This document shows, piece by piece, positions 42,454-53,215 of a DNA stretch of 64,000 nucleotides (positions are counted from its first letter, which is position 1; each line of letters starts with the position of its first letter). The DNA comes from Bactericera cockerelli (Eukaryota > Arthropoda > Insecta > Hemiptera > Triozidae): assembly GCA_024516035.1 (NCBI GenBank), contig CM044956.1, positions 23,298,395-23,362,394 on the forward strand, given 5' to 3'. The position numbers were made by a program, and so were the translations under genes. The notes under the pieces are model-generated. The model saw nothing but the letters and a program-made list of their open reading frames with translations. It was not told the origin of the DNA and did no database searches.

Positions 42454-45134
42454 ATGCACTCTTCGTACACAAGTGGTCTTCTCCTGACAATTGTCTACCT
42501 GGCCATGTTAACATGTGAGTACATTATATAACCAAACTACACACATGTAATTTATTGTAATTAGGTACCTACATAATATACAGGGTGTCCGTATACAGAT
42601 GCATAATTATATTTTGAGGGTAGGTTCAACTCACCGTGGACCATCATAAAAATATAAGCGAAACTTGCAGTGGGGCATTTTGCTTCGTTATGGCCAAATC
42701 AGTGTTTTTCTTACAGGTCTAGAGGTCACTTGGATCGATGCACGTTTTCAAAGAAATGATAGCCAGTAGGTGAGTTTTGACTTCATGTATTGTAATGTAG
42801 CGAAATATGCATGTAGTCATGCATATTTCGCTTCAAATGCAGTTAGTTGCATCAAAAAATATTGAAAGACCAGAGAGATATTTAATCATAAATTAAAAAA
42901 AAAAAAATCGAAAAATCGATTTTTCCCTTTTTTCCCTCTTGTAAATTTAGAGTAATTCTACTTTTGCAATTCTGCGTATCACTAGTTAAAAAAATACCCT
43001 TTTTTATGTTGTTTCAATAAATTCTGAGTTCTTTCAGACGCGTGAAGGAACGAATGAGATACGCCTTATTAAATCGAATTTTCGATTTTTTTTTTAAACT
43101 TATGATTAAATATCTCTCTGGTCTTTCAATATTTTTTGATGCAACTAACTGCATTTGAAGCGAAATATGCATGACTACATGCATATTTCGCTACATTACA
43201 ATACATGAAGTCAAAACTCACCTACTGGCTACTGGCTATCATTCCTTTGGAAACGCGCATCGATCCAAGTGAGCTCTAGACCTGTGGGAAAAACACTGAT
43301 TGGGCCATAACTTAACTTACCATAAGTAGTCACCGTGGCAGAGTGAGTTAGCGCGCTAGGCATTGCACTCATGGTGACCTGGGTTCGATTCCCAGCGGGG
43401 CAGGAATTTTTCTGCTCTGTACTTGGATGTTCGGGGTCCACTCATACCTCGTGAGGAAAAATGAGTAGTTACTTGTATGAGTAACGACCAGTGGCGGCAT
43501 TACCAGAGTAAAAAGAAATTAATGTAATAGAATTCGAAAAGTACAGGAGGCTCTTAGTAATACTGCGCTACCCACGAAAGTTGTGAAGAGGCCTTGTGCT
43601 TCACCACAAATAAAAATCATACATACACTGATTTGGCCATAACTTCTTAATTAACGAAGCAAAATGCCCCACTTCGCTTATATGATAGTCCACGGTGGGC
43701 TGAACCTACCCTCAAATTATATTCATCTGTATACGCAGTATACGGGACACCCTGTATAGATATGTATTATTTTTTATTTTATTTTTACAAATTTATGGGT
43801 TCAACCCATGTGTATTTATTTAATTATACATCATGTGAGCCACAGGATGTATAACTTGTAATTTCCAATACAAGTGAAAATCACAAGAGAAAAACTCAGA
43901 ATGAGGTAAGTAGATATATTTAAGATCAAAGATGATGTACGGCATGTCTTGGAATGTGACTGATCAAAAAAACAAGTCTAGCAGACAGAACAAGGCGACC
44001 CCGGTGCGGCTTCACTCCGATCCGTCAGGTAATGGTCCAACCTGATATCTATACATCCGTCAGACCAACCATTGTTATTTTTATGTTCCAGATGAGTTCG
44101 GGGCTGACAGTAACAACAACAATGAGAAATTTCAGAAAGCAGGAGAACAGGATGTAAACGACGGCCGTAAGTATAAATAATATCGTCTTAAATGCAGAAA
44201 ATCATTAACCGAACACAGTGAGGGAGCGAAGCGACCTCAATAAGTGAGGTTCTGTTTTTACTTGCATACTAGACGATTTGGCTTTCGTTTGTCTGTATGT
44301 TTGTTTGTTTGTCTGTCTGTTCCGCGATAACTCTCGACCGATTTATTCAATATTGTTGAAATTAAGTATACATGTTCATTGAGATCCTACAATTTTACCT
44401 ATAGTTTATGGGCCGAATTGGGCCACTCGGGGGCAAATGGGGGCCGTTTTGGTGAAGATTGAAAACGATTTTTAAAAACAAGCAACGCTCTTGAAATTTT
44501 GTAGAGTCGTTGAGAAAAAATATTATTATATGAGTTTATCTGTGAAATTTGGTATCCATGAAAGCTTTTTTTTGCCGAATGAATAATACTCTTTCGGTGG
44601 GGACTGTTTACCTACCACTACTCCAATTTACACAAGGGGCCACAGACACTCATTGCAACACATTCCATTTTTGAATGGTAGAACTATGGTGTAATGTTGT
44701 TTATTCATATACCTATTAGGTATAACAAAGATTTTTTTATGTATATAATATATTTAAATATAGAAAAGAAGAACAGTAATCATAATTTCAATCAAAACTT
44801 TATTCTTTCCTCAGTTGGACGAAGGATGCCCAAGCCCATGTTCGAGAAAATGTGTGCCATTGACATGACCAATGTTACCAATAAAGACAAGTTCTGTCAT
44901 GGCAAAAAAGACATCGATAATTTGTGTGGTGCCCTCTGCAATTGCATCTTAGGTATCCCAAACAGCCGCTGCGCTGAGTATTCACCACCAAAGTTGAACT
45001 TGTGTGGCTGTACGAAACATGCCAATGCGGACCCTACTAACCGAAGTACATACTTCTGGATCACTAGGGACAAATGTGACAAACAAGTACAGACCTGCCC
45101 CAACGGGTTCAAGGTGGTCAACTTTGATGTATAA
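42454..45134 (+). CDS. Secreted ten-cysteine protein, gene B (three exons)
   Basis: The exons are 42454-42514, 44092-44166 and 44815-45134, and the product has 151 residues. Splice sites and phase-1 introns are as in gene A. The signal peptide is identical in protein sequence. All ten cysteines (59, 73, 83, 87, 89, 98, 109, 111, 133, 140) and both sequons are kept. It differs from A by a one-codon deletion (Gly after residue 102) and about 15 residue replacements, several to Lys (N52K, Q76K, N133K in A numbering), so B should be more basic. By my count about 15 nonsynonymous and 4 synonymous changes separate them. Intron 1 contains a whole palindromic element with a nested SINE. The family was not recognised. 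Confidence 0.85.
42581..43754. mobile_element. Foldback element family 2, intact, with nested SINE, intron 1 of gene B
   Basis: Flanked by TA. The left end is CAGGGTGTCCGTATACAGAT and the right end is its near reverse complement. The two arms meet near 43065. The right arm is split by the SINE at 43314-43624; without it the element is about 860 bp. Gene A keeps only the left arm. Confidence 0.87.
43314..43624 (+). mobile_element. tRNA-derived SINE with 21-bp target duplications
   Basis: ACACTGATTGGGCCATAACTT at 43293-43313 is repeated with one change at 43625-43645. The tRNA-like head is GGCAGAGTGAGTTAGCGCGC with B box GGGTTCGATTCCC, and the end is ACAAATAAAAATCATACAT. A sister copy is at 46386-46672. 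Long target duplications indicate LINE-driven insertion. Confidence 0.88.
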
Positions 45135-45262
45135 ATCCATTACCTCATAATGTTTGTTGCTCTAATTATTTCATCACATAAACTATACATTTAAAGGGAA
45201 AAAAGTGTTTCAATTATATAATTATGTAGACTATCTGGTGAAATTACTCATATTATTGAACT

Positions 45263-45356
45263 GGGAAATAAACGCAACAGAGTTCTCCCTGGATTCCATA
45301 CTTCGGATGGGACAAGCTAGCAGAAGCAGATAATTAAGAAAAAAGAGGACGCGTTG
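45263..45356. other. Copy-B-specific sequence before the foldback element
   Basis: Has no counterpart in copy A, together with 47449-47757. Either an older insertion that the foldback element later hit, or sequence deleted from A. Confidence 0.45.
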
Positions 45357-47448
45357 TAGCCCAGGCAAATTAGTGCTAAAATGGGGTCTAGCGTCAAAAA
45401 ATTGCTCAATAGCTGGAAATCGTTTTAAACCCTTAAAGGGGTCCTGAATAATGGGTATATGAGTTTGCGACGGATTTTAAGTTGTGCTTCCGAGTTTAGG
45501 GCCTAAATAGTGCAAATTTTTTGCACTTTTTTTAAAATTGCACTTATAACTCAAAATGTATTTATTCTACAGAAAATTTTACTCAGTTCTTATCTAAGGA
45601 ACATAAAATTATGCGTCTAATGACGTTTGAATCATTAAAAAAGGTTAAGCCGTTCAGCCACAATTGCTCCTCAAAGATGGGTGGTTTTTTCAAACATAGC
45701 TCAAATTTTGAAAATTCTCAACTTTTAACGCCTGTAAGTCAAAAAGGACTGCACCAATTGAAAAATTTAATAGAATCGAACTTGTAGAAAATGTAATTTT
45801 AAGTAAAATACTGTTTGAAATTTGCTCACTCCAGTGCTGAGATATGATTTTTCGTGCCTAGCGCCAAATTTCCGCTAAGGCAGTGCAACGCAAGAATCTT
45901 CATCTGAACTCTAAAATTCTCATATTCTTACAACTTTTCAAGCAAAACTGAACGTAATCTATTGAATTCAGTCAAATAGGTAATTTAAAATTTTGAGAAA
46001 CTTGCACTGAATTTTACTAAGATCTTCACTGAACATGTTGTGATTTCAAGACAGCTGGCACACTATGGAGAATGTAACTTGTTTTATATGCGGGAACATT
46101 GTCCAAGAAGGAATATTAATAATAATATAATAGAGCTCCTTGAAGTTGAATTTTGGTATTTCCTCACGGCCTCTTGTCACACGGCTTCCGTTTCTTGCTT
46201 CTTTTCGGCCTTTACAGTGTTTGACTCCTTCGTGTAGACACCTTTGCGACACTTCTCGTGAAGTATAACAGATCTTTGTGTCTGTAACCACGTGTGATGC
46301 ACATCATTTCTCCTCTGCTGTCCTCAATGAACATTCGAAGTGACTTTTCTTTTAATATTCCTCTATCTTTGCCTTTAATATGTTGTAGTCACTGTAGCCG
46401 AGTGAGTTAGCGCGCTAGGCATTGCACGCATGGTGACCTGGGTTCAATTCCCAGCGGGATGGGATTTTTTCTGCTCTGTAGCTCTGTACTTGGATGTTCG
46501 GGGTCCACTCATACTTCGTGAGTCGTGAGGAAAAAAGAGTAGCTGCTTTGATATGAAGCAGCGACCAGTGGCTGAATCATAGGCACACAAATAATACAAG
46601 ATATTGTAAATTAAACTGGCAAAGTTCTATGATTCTGCGCTACCCACTAAAACTGTGACATAACAACACAAAGAAAATGCATTTTTATTATTATATTATT
46701 ATTAATATTCCTTCTTGCACAATGTTCCCGCATATAAAACAAGTTACATCCTCCATGGTGTGCCAGCTGTCTTGAAATCACAACATGTTCAGTGAAGATC
46801 TTAGTAAAATTCAGTGCAAGTTTCTCAAAATTTTAAATTACCTATTCGACTGAATTCAATAGATTACGTTCAGTTTTGCTTGAAAAGTTGTAAGAATATG
46901 AGAATTTTAGAGTTCAGATGAAGTTTCTTGCGTTGCGAATTTGGCGCTAGGGACGAAAAATCATATCTCAGCACTGGAGTGAGCAAATTTCAAATTTCAA
47001 ACAGTATTTTACTTAAAATTACATTTTCTACAAGTTCGATTCTATTAAATTTTTCAATTGGTGCAGTCCTTTTTGACTTACAGGCGTTAAAAGTTGAGAA
47101 TTTTCAAAATTTGAGCTATGTTTGAAAAAACCACCCATCTTTGAGGAGCGATTGTGGCTGAACGGCTTAACCTTTTTTAATGATTTAAACGTCATTAGAC
47201 GCATAATTTTATGTTCCTTAGATAAGAACTGAGTAAAATTTTCTGTAGAATAAATACATTTTGAGTTATAAGCGCAATTTTAAAAAAAGTGCAAAAAATT
47301 TGCACTATTTAGGCCCTAAACTCGGAAGCACAACCTAAAATCCGTCGCAAACTCATATACCCATTATTCAGGACCCCTTTAAGGGTTTAAAACGATTTCC
47401 AGCTATTGAGCAATTTTTTGACGCTAGAGCACTAATTTGGCTGGGCTA
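45357..47448. mobile_element. Foldback element, 2092 bp, family 3
   Basis: The ends read TAGCCCAGGCAAATTAGTGC and its near complement. Arms of about 770 bp (45357-46130 and 46688-47448) enclose a spacer containing a SINE (46386-46672). The right arm has a 20-bp deletion relative to the left around CCGCTAAGGCAGTGCAACG. TTG lies on both sides and may be a 3-bp target duplication. No transposase. Confidence 0.88.
46386..46672 (+). mobile_element. tRNA-derived SINE in the foldback spacer
   Basis: Same family as 43314-43624: GTGAGTTAGCGCGCTAGGCA, B box GGGTTCAATTCCC, CTGCGCTACCCAC near the end. Confidence 0.78.
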
Positions 47449-47487
47449 TTGAGAGATAAGTTAAGTTTGAGACACAGGGATTATAAT

Positions 47488-47595
47488 CGGAGAGGGGTTT
47501 TAGTTTCGAATGAGAAGGGAAGGAGGAGGAGGGAGGGAGGAGGATGGAGGGAGGGGGAGGAAGGAGGAGAAGGAGGGAGGGTGGGCGAGGACATA
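47488..47595 (+). repeat. Purine-only tract, about 105 bp
   Basis: Almost uninterrupted A/G with many GGA and GGGAGGG runs (a few T/C). The Pro/Ser-rich minus-strand and Gly/Glu-rich plus-strand frames are products of the tract. G-quadruplex or triplex formation is possible. Confidence 0.75.
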
Positions 47596-47816
47596 AAGAA
47601 AGAAGGGAAAGTGCGAGAAATAAATGAAAAAACCGCTTCCTCATTTAAATGAGATTTTCCTGAGAATGATGCTCTGGTGAGATTTCCTTTTTCTCTACTT
47701 TTTACACCTGGTTGTTTCCCCAGCAAGAAGAACAGAACTCGGGAAAGCTCACCGATGAAATAATCTTGTGTCTTATTTGTAATGATCATACACTACACAG
47801 GGTGATTAAAAAAAGT

Positions 47817-48707
47817 AGGTAAATCCGTTAACCACATGTATTTTCCTCTTTGCGCCCAATGTCCTCGTAAGAGGACATTTATTTTATAGTCCTAAGTGCC
47901 CAAGCTTAAATTTTATGCTACCAAGTAGTATAAAATGTTTGTCCTCGGGTGAGGACACCGGTCACTTTGTACTACAAAACAAAAAATGGTGTTGGGCGCG
48001 AAGAGGTTATGGAACATTTGAGGGGGGGGGGTGGGGGGGGGGGTCAACTCTAAAACCAAAGGTGCTAATTTGCTTTCTAACAGGGTGACACGCCGATACC
48101 GGTAATAAAAATATTACCGGTAGAAATCATGTAAACAGTAGCGCACTTAAAATCTAAATTAGGTAGTAAACTATCAAGCGCGGCCGGTGGGAAAATGTTT
48201 AGGGAATGCTGCCACATAAACCGAACTGAAATTGGTTAAATAGAGTCACTCTTTCAGTATCTAAAGAGTTTGAGTTTGTTTACCATGCTATTCATAATAA
48301 TTGTGCGTTAATTGTTCTAAAAATGTGTGATTCTTGTAACTTTCATTGTGTACGGGCTAGGACTTGAGAAAATTCTCTATATTTTTCTTTTTTATCTGGA
48401 AGTTCTGCAGTTCCGCAGCTCCTTAGCCCCGGTCGCGCCTGGTACCTTTGTAAAATATTTTTACTAGAAAACTACAACCACTCCATCAAAATTCAAACAA
48501 TATTGATAAACACCTAGCATGGCATTAGCAGTGAAAGTAAAACCCACATTCATAATCTACGAAGTGTTCTAGTATGTAAAAAATGCACTACGTCAATGTC
48601 GCATTATCAATTATTATGTACTAATAGCCCTTACTTATTACATTTCAGTAGATACACAAATGGATTTCACAACCTTACAGGACAGTACCAAGTACAGTAG
48701 GTATACA
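47817..48707. other. No gene seen
   Basis: Contains short internal echoes of GTCCTC around 47860-47960 and G-rich runs near 48021-48043. A CCGGTAATAAAAATATTACCGG palindrome lies at about 48099-48120. Confidence 0.4.
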
Positions 48708-48715
48708 TTATGTAG

Positions 48716-51130
48716 TAGGGTGGAGCGATGTTTCTACTTTTTAATGGAATAGTGAAAAAAAGTTGTCTATTGGCGAGAAACTTCCAAATCTGTCATTAAT
48801 TTTTTTCTAAAAAATCGGGAAGATGCGCCCCGAGCCCCGCCCACTTTTGCAAAATTGTCATTTATAGACACTTTTCCTATGAATTTTCTAATTTTTTTAG
48901 TAATACTTTTTGAAATGGAATAGTTGTAAATGTTTACTTAATAGAATGACCCATCATTATAAAAATAAAAAATAGTCAATTTTAAATGGTAAGTCCCGCC
49001 CCAAATTTGTCCAAATCCAACAAAATTTTCTAAAATCAGCAAAAAAGACACATATCTGCCGAATTTTCTAATTTTTCTGGGACATTTTTCCGGAACAGAA
49101 TAGTATTTAAATACAAAAACATACTATCCTCGTTTACTTGGATTAAAAAGTTTTATAAAATTTACACGTTAAGTACCGCCCCGAGCTGCACCAAGACCGC
49201 CTAATATTCTAGTAATAAATAGCTCTCTCTAGGCTATTTATTACTAGTACTGTGGTACACTCAAGTATACTATCCTCTGTTTCTTATAATGACTCATCAT
49301 AGAAATAGAATCCTTTACAAATATGATGATTCATCTCCATCAATGCCACAGAAAGGTCTTAAATATTAGAAACAAAGAAAACAAGATTTTGGTAGAAATC
49401 CTTGGGTTTTATGCCTACCACAACTCAGTCGACAGAAAGGAGGGAGTGTTATCTGATAAACGATTTGTACGATTTTTTTTCTCTCGAAATAATTAATATA
49501 TCAGTGTATTAAGATTCGAAAATGTTATCACGTTTAACAAGAAACAGTTCGTAGTACATTGACATTGACTACATTCATATTAAAGGTCCAATGTGGTTTT
49601 CAATTAAAAATAGATCATCTTGTTTCGATGGACCCAAACATTCAACGAAGAAAGTATCTTGATGAAAGTGTAAAGAAAATAGTAGATCCTGTTGTTCAGA
49701 GAAACGCCTTCTACGCGCATCCTGAAAACTTGCTGTTGATTATGCTGGCAGATAACAGCAAAGTTCAAAGGGAAATTGCATACAGAATAATTAAAAAATC
49801 ACGTGAAGAAAACAGGTTCCCTGATGTTAGAAAACTCACTGTAGCAACATCCTACAGCAGTTTAATATAGTGGCACGAAGTTCCTGTGACTGAGCCCCCT
49901 TATAAGAGACATCAGTATCGAAGATCTGGCCAACATTGTTGAAAACAACAACATCAAAAACTTTATTCCAGATGTGCCCTGCCACACACAGTGCGTCGCA
50001 AGGTACATCAAACTTGTGACAAATGCATCAAGCACTGTGATTGGTTATGAAGCCAGAGATGGTTTGATAAGGAATCAAATTGGATCCAGAAGAATGATTC
50101 CAGTGTTTCGTACAAAACAGGACTTTGCCTGAATAATAAATAAAATTAGCAAATTTTTAGTTAGAAATGTCCGAATCGGTTTTGAAAAATTGAAGTTTTT
50201 TTTAAAAAAAAAGAAAGGTACTTTCCAATGTCAATACGTAATTTGTAATCTTTCAAATTTACTTTGTATAACTTTATACCTCCTACCTACCTTTATTAAC
50301 TATTTATGTTTCATTTTAATTATACATAATATGAAGAAAATGTTCCGTTCATCAATATATTGTTCTTATTCATTGTAATAACTTGGGTGTTTTACCCATG
50401 TAGCATATAAAAATATATACTAATGAATTCACCAACTTGGGGCGACACTAAGAATGTGATATACGAGTCAATTTTTGTTACAAGTGTACGAAAAGAGTAT
50501 AAAGTAGTACTTCAGTAATATTGTGTCCTGTAAAAGTACCCTGGAAAAATGAAAAAAAATCTGTGTGTACCACAGTACATGAGCCCATCCTCTTAGTAGA
50601 GAGCCTAGAGATACCTATTTATTACTAGAATATTAGGCGGCCTTGGTGCAGCTCGGGGCGGTACTTAACGTGTAAATTTTATAAAACTTTAATCTAAGTA
50701 AACGAGGATAGTAGGTTTTTGTATTAAAATACTATTCTGTTCCGGAAAAATGTCCCAGAAAAATTAGAAAATTCGGCAGATATGTGTCTTTTTTGCTGAT
50801 TTTAGAAAATTTTGTTGGATTTGGACAAATTTGGGGCGGGACTTACCATTTAAAATTGACTATTTTTTATTTTTATAATGATGGATCATTCTATTAAGTA
50901 AACACTTACAACTATTCCATTTCAAAAAGTATTACTAAAAAAATTAGAAAATTCATAGGAAAAGTGTCTATAAATGACAATTTTGCAAAAGTGGGCGGGG
51001 CTCGGGGCGCATCTTCCCGATTTTTTAGAAAAAAATTAATGACAGATTTGGAAGTTTCTCGCCAATAGACAACTTTTTTTCACTATTCCATTAAAAAATA
51101 AAAATAAAAGTGCGATTTCGCTCCACCCTA
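48716..51130. mobile_element. Foldback DNA transposon, 2415 bp, 8-bp target duplication
   Basis: TTATGTAG flanks both ends (48708-48715 and 51131-51138). The terminal inverted repeat is TAGGGTGGAGCGA, continuing as arms of about 515 bp. The interior holds a broken gene (49579-50132). An 8-bp duplication and this TIR fit hAT- or P-like superfamilies; I could not decide. A hairpin TAGTAATAAATAGC...GCTATTTATTACTA lies at the inner end of the left arm. Confidence 0.9.
49579..50132 (+). pseudogene. Broken transposase-like gene inside the foldback element
   Basis: Three frames read in order as one protein end. MWFSIKNRSSCFDG starts at 49591. KYLDESVKKIVDPVVQRNAF and AHPENLLL lie in the ORF ending at 49870. 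After an in-frame TAG (49868-49870), WHEVPVTEPP continues in frame, and a one-base shift near 49900 leads to LIRDISIEDL, CHTQCVARYIKLVT and GSRRMIPVFRTKQDFA, then TGA at 50130. From memory this matches the C-terminal part of a large uncharacterised arthropod/cnidarian protein family that I believe is transposon-borne; treat that as recollection. At least three disruptions make it a pseudogene. Confidence 0.75.
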
Positions 51131-51138
51131 TTATGTAG

Positions 51139-51890
51139 GTCCATATCAAAATATTTAATAAATCAAGACGATAACAAATGTACGAACCCAAGAGCTTTGG
51201 CTTTCTGCTCACGACTTAGGTCTAACACTTTAAATTGTTTATTGTCTAATATTCCAATGCAGTGGCGTAAGAATGGAAGTCAAGTCTCAACTTTAAACCT
51301 TTATCGAAAAATTTCAACACAAACACATCTATTCAGATTAATGTCTGAAAGTTTGGATTGTTGTAGATTACTGGGACCCAAAAAGGGAACTTTAAAAACT
51401 CGACAATTTTTTTTAAAATCCCAATTCATTACTGAACTCAAAAAAGTCATTCTACGCCACTATCTGCAAGTAGGATAAAATACATTTATTGTTGAGTGCT
51501 AACAAAATTTGTTGTGTCGTGTACGTGCAGAAACAGTTATGATGTCCAATACAATGGACCACATGAACATATGTATAATAAGGCCCTCCAGCATCAGAAC
51601 ATGTGTAAATGGTGTACTTACAATGGTGCTGTGTGCTTTGTAATGGACGTGTAATAATAGTGCATAATTATGCTATAATGCTGTCTGTGTATATGTTGTT
51701 AACTAGTTAAGAGATAGCTATTTATCTAGTTAATATAGTACCTAGTTACTTGACAATGTTATAAGGTGAATCATATGAATCTACACAACTATACACTTTA
51801 CACACAGTCATGGTACTTGGACATTAGGAAAAAATCATAATATCGCGATTCGAGAAAAACTTAAGAATCTTCATCTTATTATTATTACTT
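51139..51890. other. Open stretch without recognised gene
   Basis: A 122-codon frame (51110-51478) begins inside the transposon terminus, so its start cannot be real. The part from about 51150 on (LINQDDNKC, CSRLRSNTLNC) could be an exon remnant but has no motif or splice support. Confidence 0.3.
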
Positions 51891-51896
51891 TTATTT

Positions 51897-52112
51897 TTTG
51901 TTTAACGTCACTTTCAACTGCATGTGTTAATATCACGACGGGGGTTTTACTCTCCATTCGCAGGAAACTCCCAATCCTGCTCCCCACATTAACCTCACCC
52001 AGCCTGAGTTGGTCCGGAATGCCAGCATCACGAAGTCTTCACCTCGCTGGACGTTGCTTAACTTGGGTGATCCTACGAGAACCGGTGCATTCAACGCGGC
52101 ATCTACGCAGGC
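51897..52112 (-). mobile_element. 5S rRNA-headed SINE, best head
   Basis: The minus strand opens with a region parallel to the 5' half of 5S rRNA: GCCGCGTTGAATGCACCGG, TTCTCGTAGGATCACC, AAGTTAAGCAACGTCCAGCG. The core CTCAGGCTGGGTGAGGTTAA, GCGAATGGAGAGTAAAACCC and the tail GTTGAAAGTGACGTTAAAC follow. Confidence 0.85.
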
Positions 52113-52655
52113 TTCTCTTATTTTTTCAGCATGAAAATAATAGAATAGGAAGGTCACGCAATCTTTTATTTTACTCTTTGAATCATGTTTTATTTCGGCA
52201 ACTTCTCTTACCGAAATTATTTTCTGTATGAAAAACATGCACTGTGACTCGACCCTTGAGAGCTCTGCAAGTGTTTGTAATTCATTCATGTGATTGTATA
52301 ATGAATTAATTTGTAACAAGTAAGAAGTGACCACCCTGTATGTACTTAGTTTATTTCTTCTCAGAACTCTTATGACTCTTAACAGCTGCTAATACGCGGA
52401 GGTTTCGGACGCGCAGATACTTAGCTATAATAATACCTATGCAGTATGCCTTGACTGTGGAGCATGCGACCATGCGTGCAATGTGCTGCGGCCTCCAGCC
52501 CCATGCAAATAGTCCTCCTAAGTCCTATGCAACTCATAAAAATGATTCCAGATAAAAATGCACTATTATTAATACTGGGTGAGACTTTGCGAAAGAGAGA
52601 GGCTTCTAAAGATTGTCCAAGGTGTTTCTGAGCTTCCTAGATTTTTCCCAAATGG
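52113..52655. other. No supported feature
   Basis: The 133-codon minus frame ends in SINE sequence and is not supported. Confidence 0.3.
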
Positions 52656-52659
52656 AAAA

Positions 52660-53215
52660 TGGCTGTCTCAAAAGACTGTGAAATAGAACACAGAGCATGT
52701 AAATGTAGCATGGATAAATTGGAAGAAAATATCAGAAATAATATGTGAGAGTAGAATGAGTCTGAGAGAAAAAAATAAGATCCACAAAACAGTAAGTTGT
52801 AAGACCAGCGATGATGTGTGGAGCAGAAGAGATATGGACAATGAAGAAAGTACAGGAAAATAGATTGGAGATTGCGGAAAATATGTAGATGGGAAATGAG
52901 AAGGTTAAGGTGGAGTTATGGGTTTTAGTTAGGAATTAAAAAATTAAAAATTAGATCAAAGTTGCAGAGAATTCGAGTAAAATACAAAAGAGCAGGTTGC
53001 GCTGGTATGGAATGGACATTTGGAAAAAAAGAAAATGATTATGTAGGTAAAAGGATTGTTGAGATAGAAGCGGAAGTGAGGAGAGAAAGAAGGAGACCAA
53101 AGAAAAGATGGAAGAACTGAATTGTCCACGATCTACGTGAGAAGAGGTTGCCAGGAAATTAAGTACACAACAGAGCAGACTGGAAGAAAAGGCGAAGAAG
53201 ATTAATAAAAAAAAA
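52660..53215 (+). pseudogene. RTE-type retrotransposon C-terminus, decayed
   Basis: Frame-shifted pieces read MMCGAEEIWTM..., RLRW, YVGKRIVEIE, RRRPKKRWKN, VHDLREKRLPGN and HNRADWKK, then poly-A. This is the typical C-terminal tail of RTE-like and related reverse transcriptases (…GRPKKRWxDxVxxDLxE…). Several stops. No catalytic RT motif is left. Confidence 0.78.

Larger units (their letters stand above)
39941..47816 (+). repeat. Segmental duplication, copy B
   Basis: Direct-orientation partner of 22505-32172. It has its own insertions: a 248-bp local tandem duplication, a SINE nested in a palindrome, and the 45357-47448 foldback element. It lacks the A-specific insertions, which makes it the reference for empty sites. 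Confidence 0.9.

Noticed and set aside
47432..47789. Gly/Glu-rich and Pro/Ser-rich frames
   Set aside because: Translation of the purine-only tract.
51110..51478. 122-codon plus-strand ORF
   Set aside because: It starts inside the terminal inverted repeat of the 48716-51130 element and has no recognisable motif.
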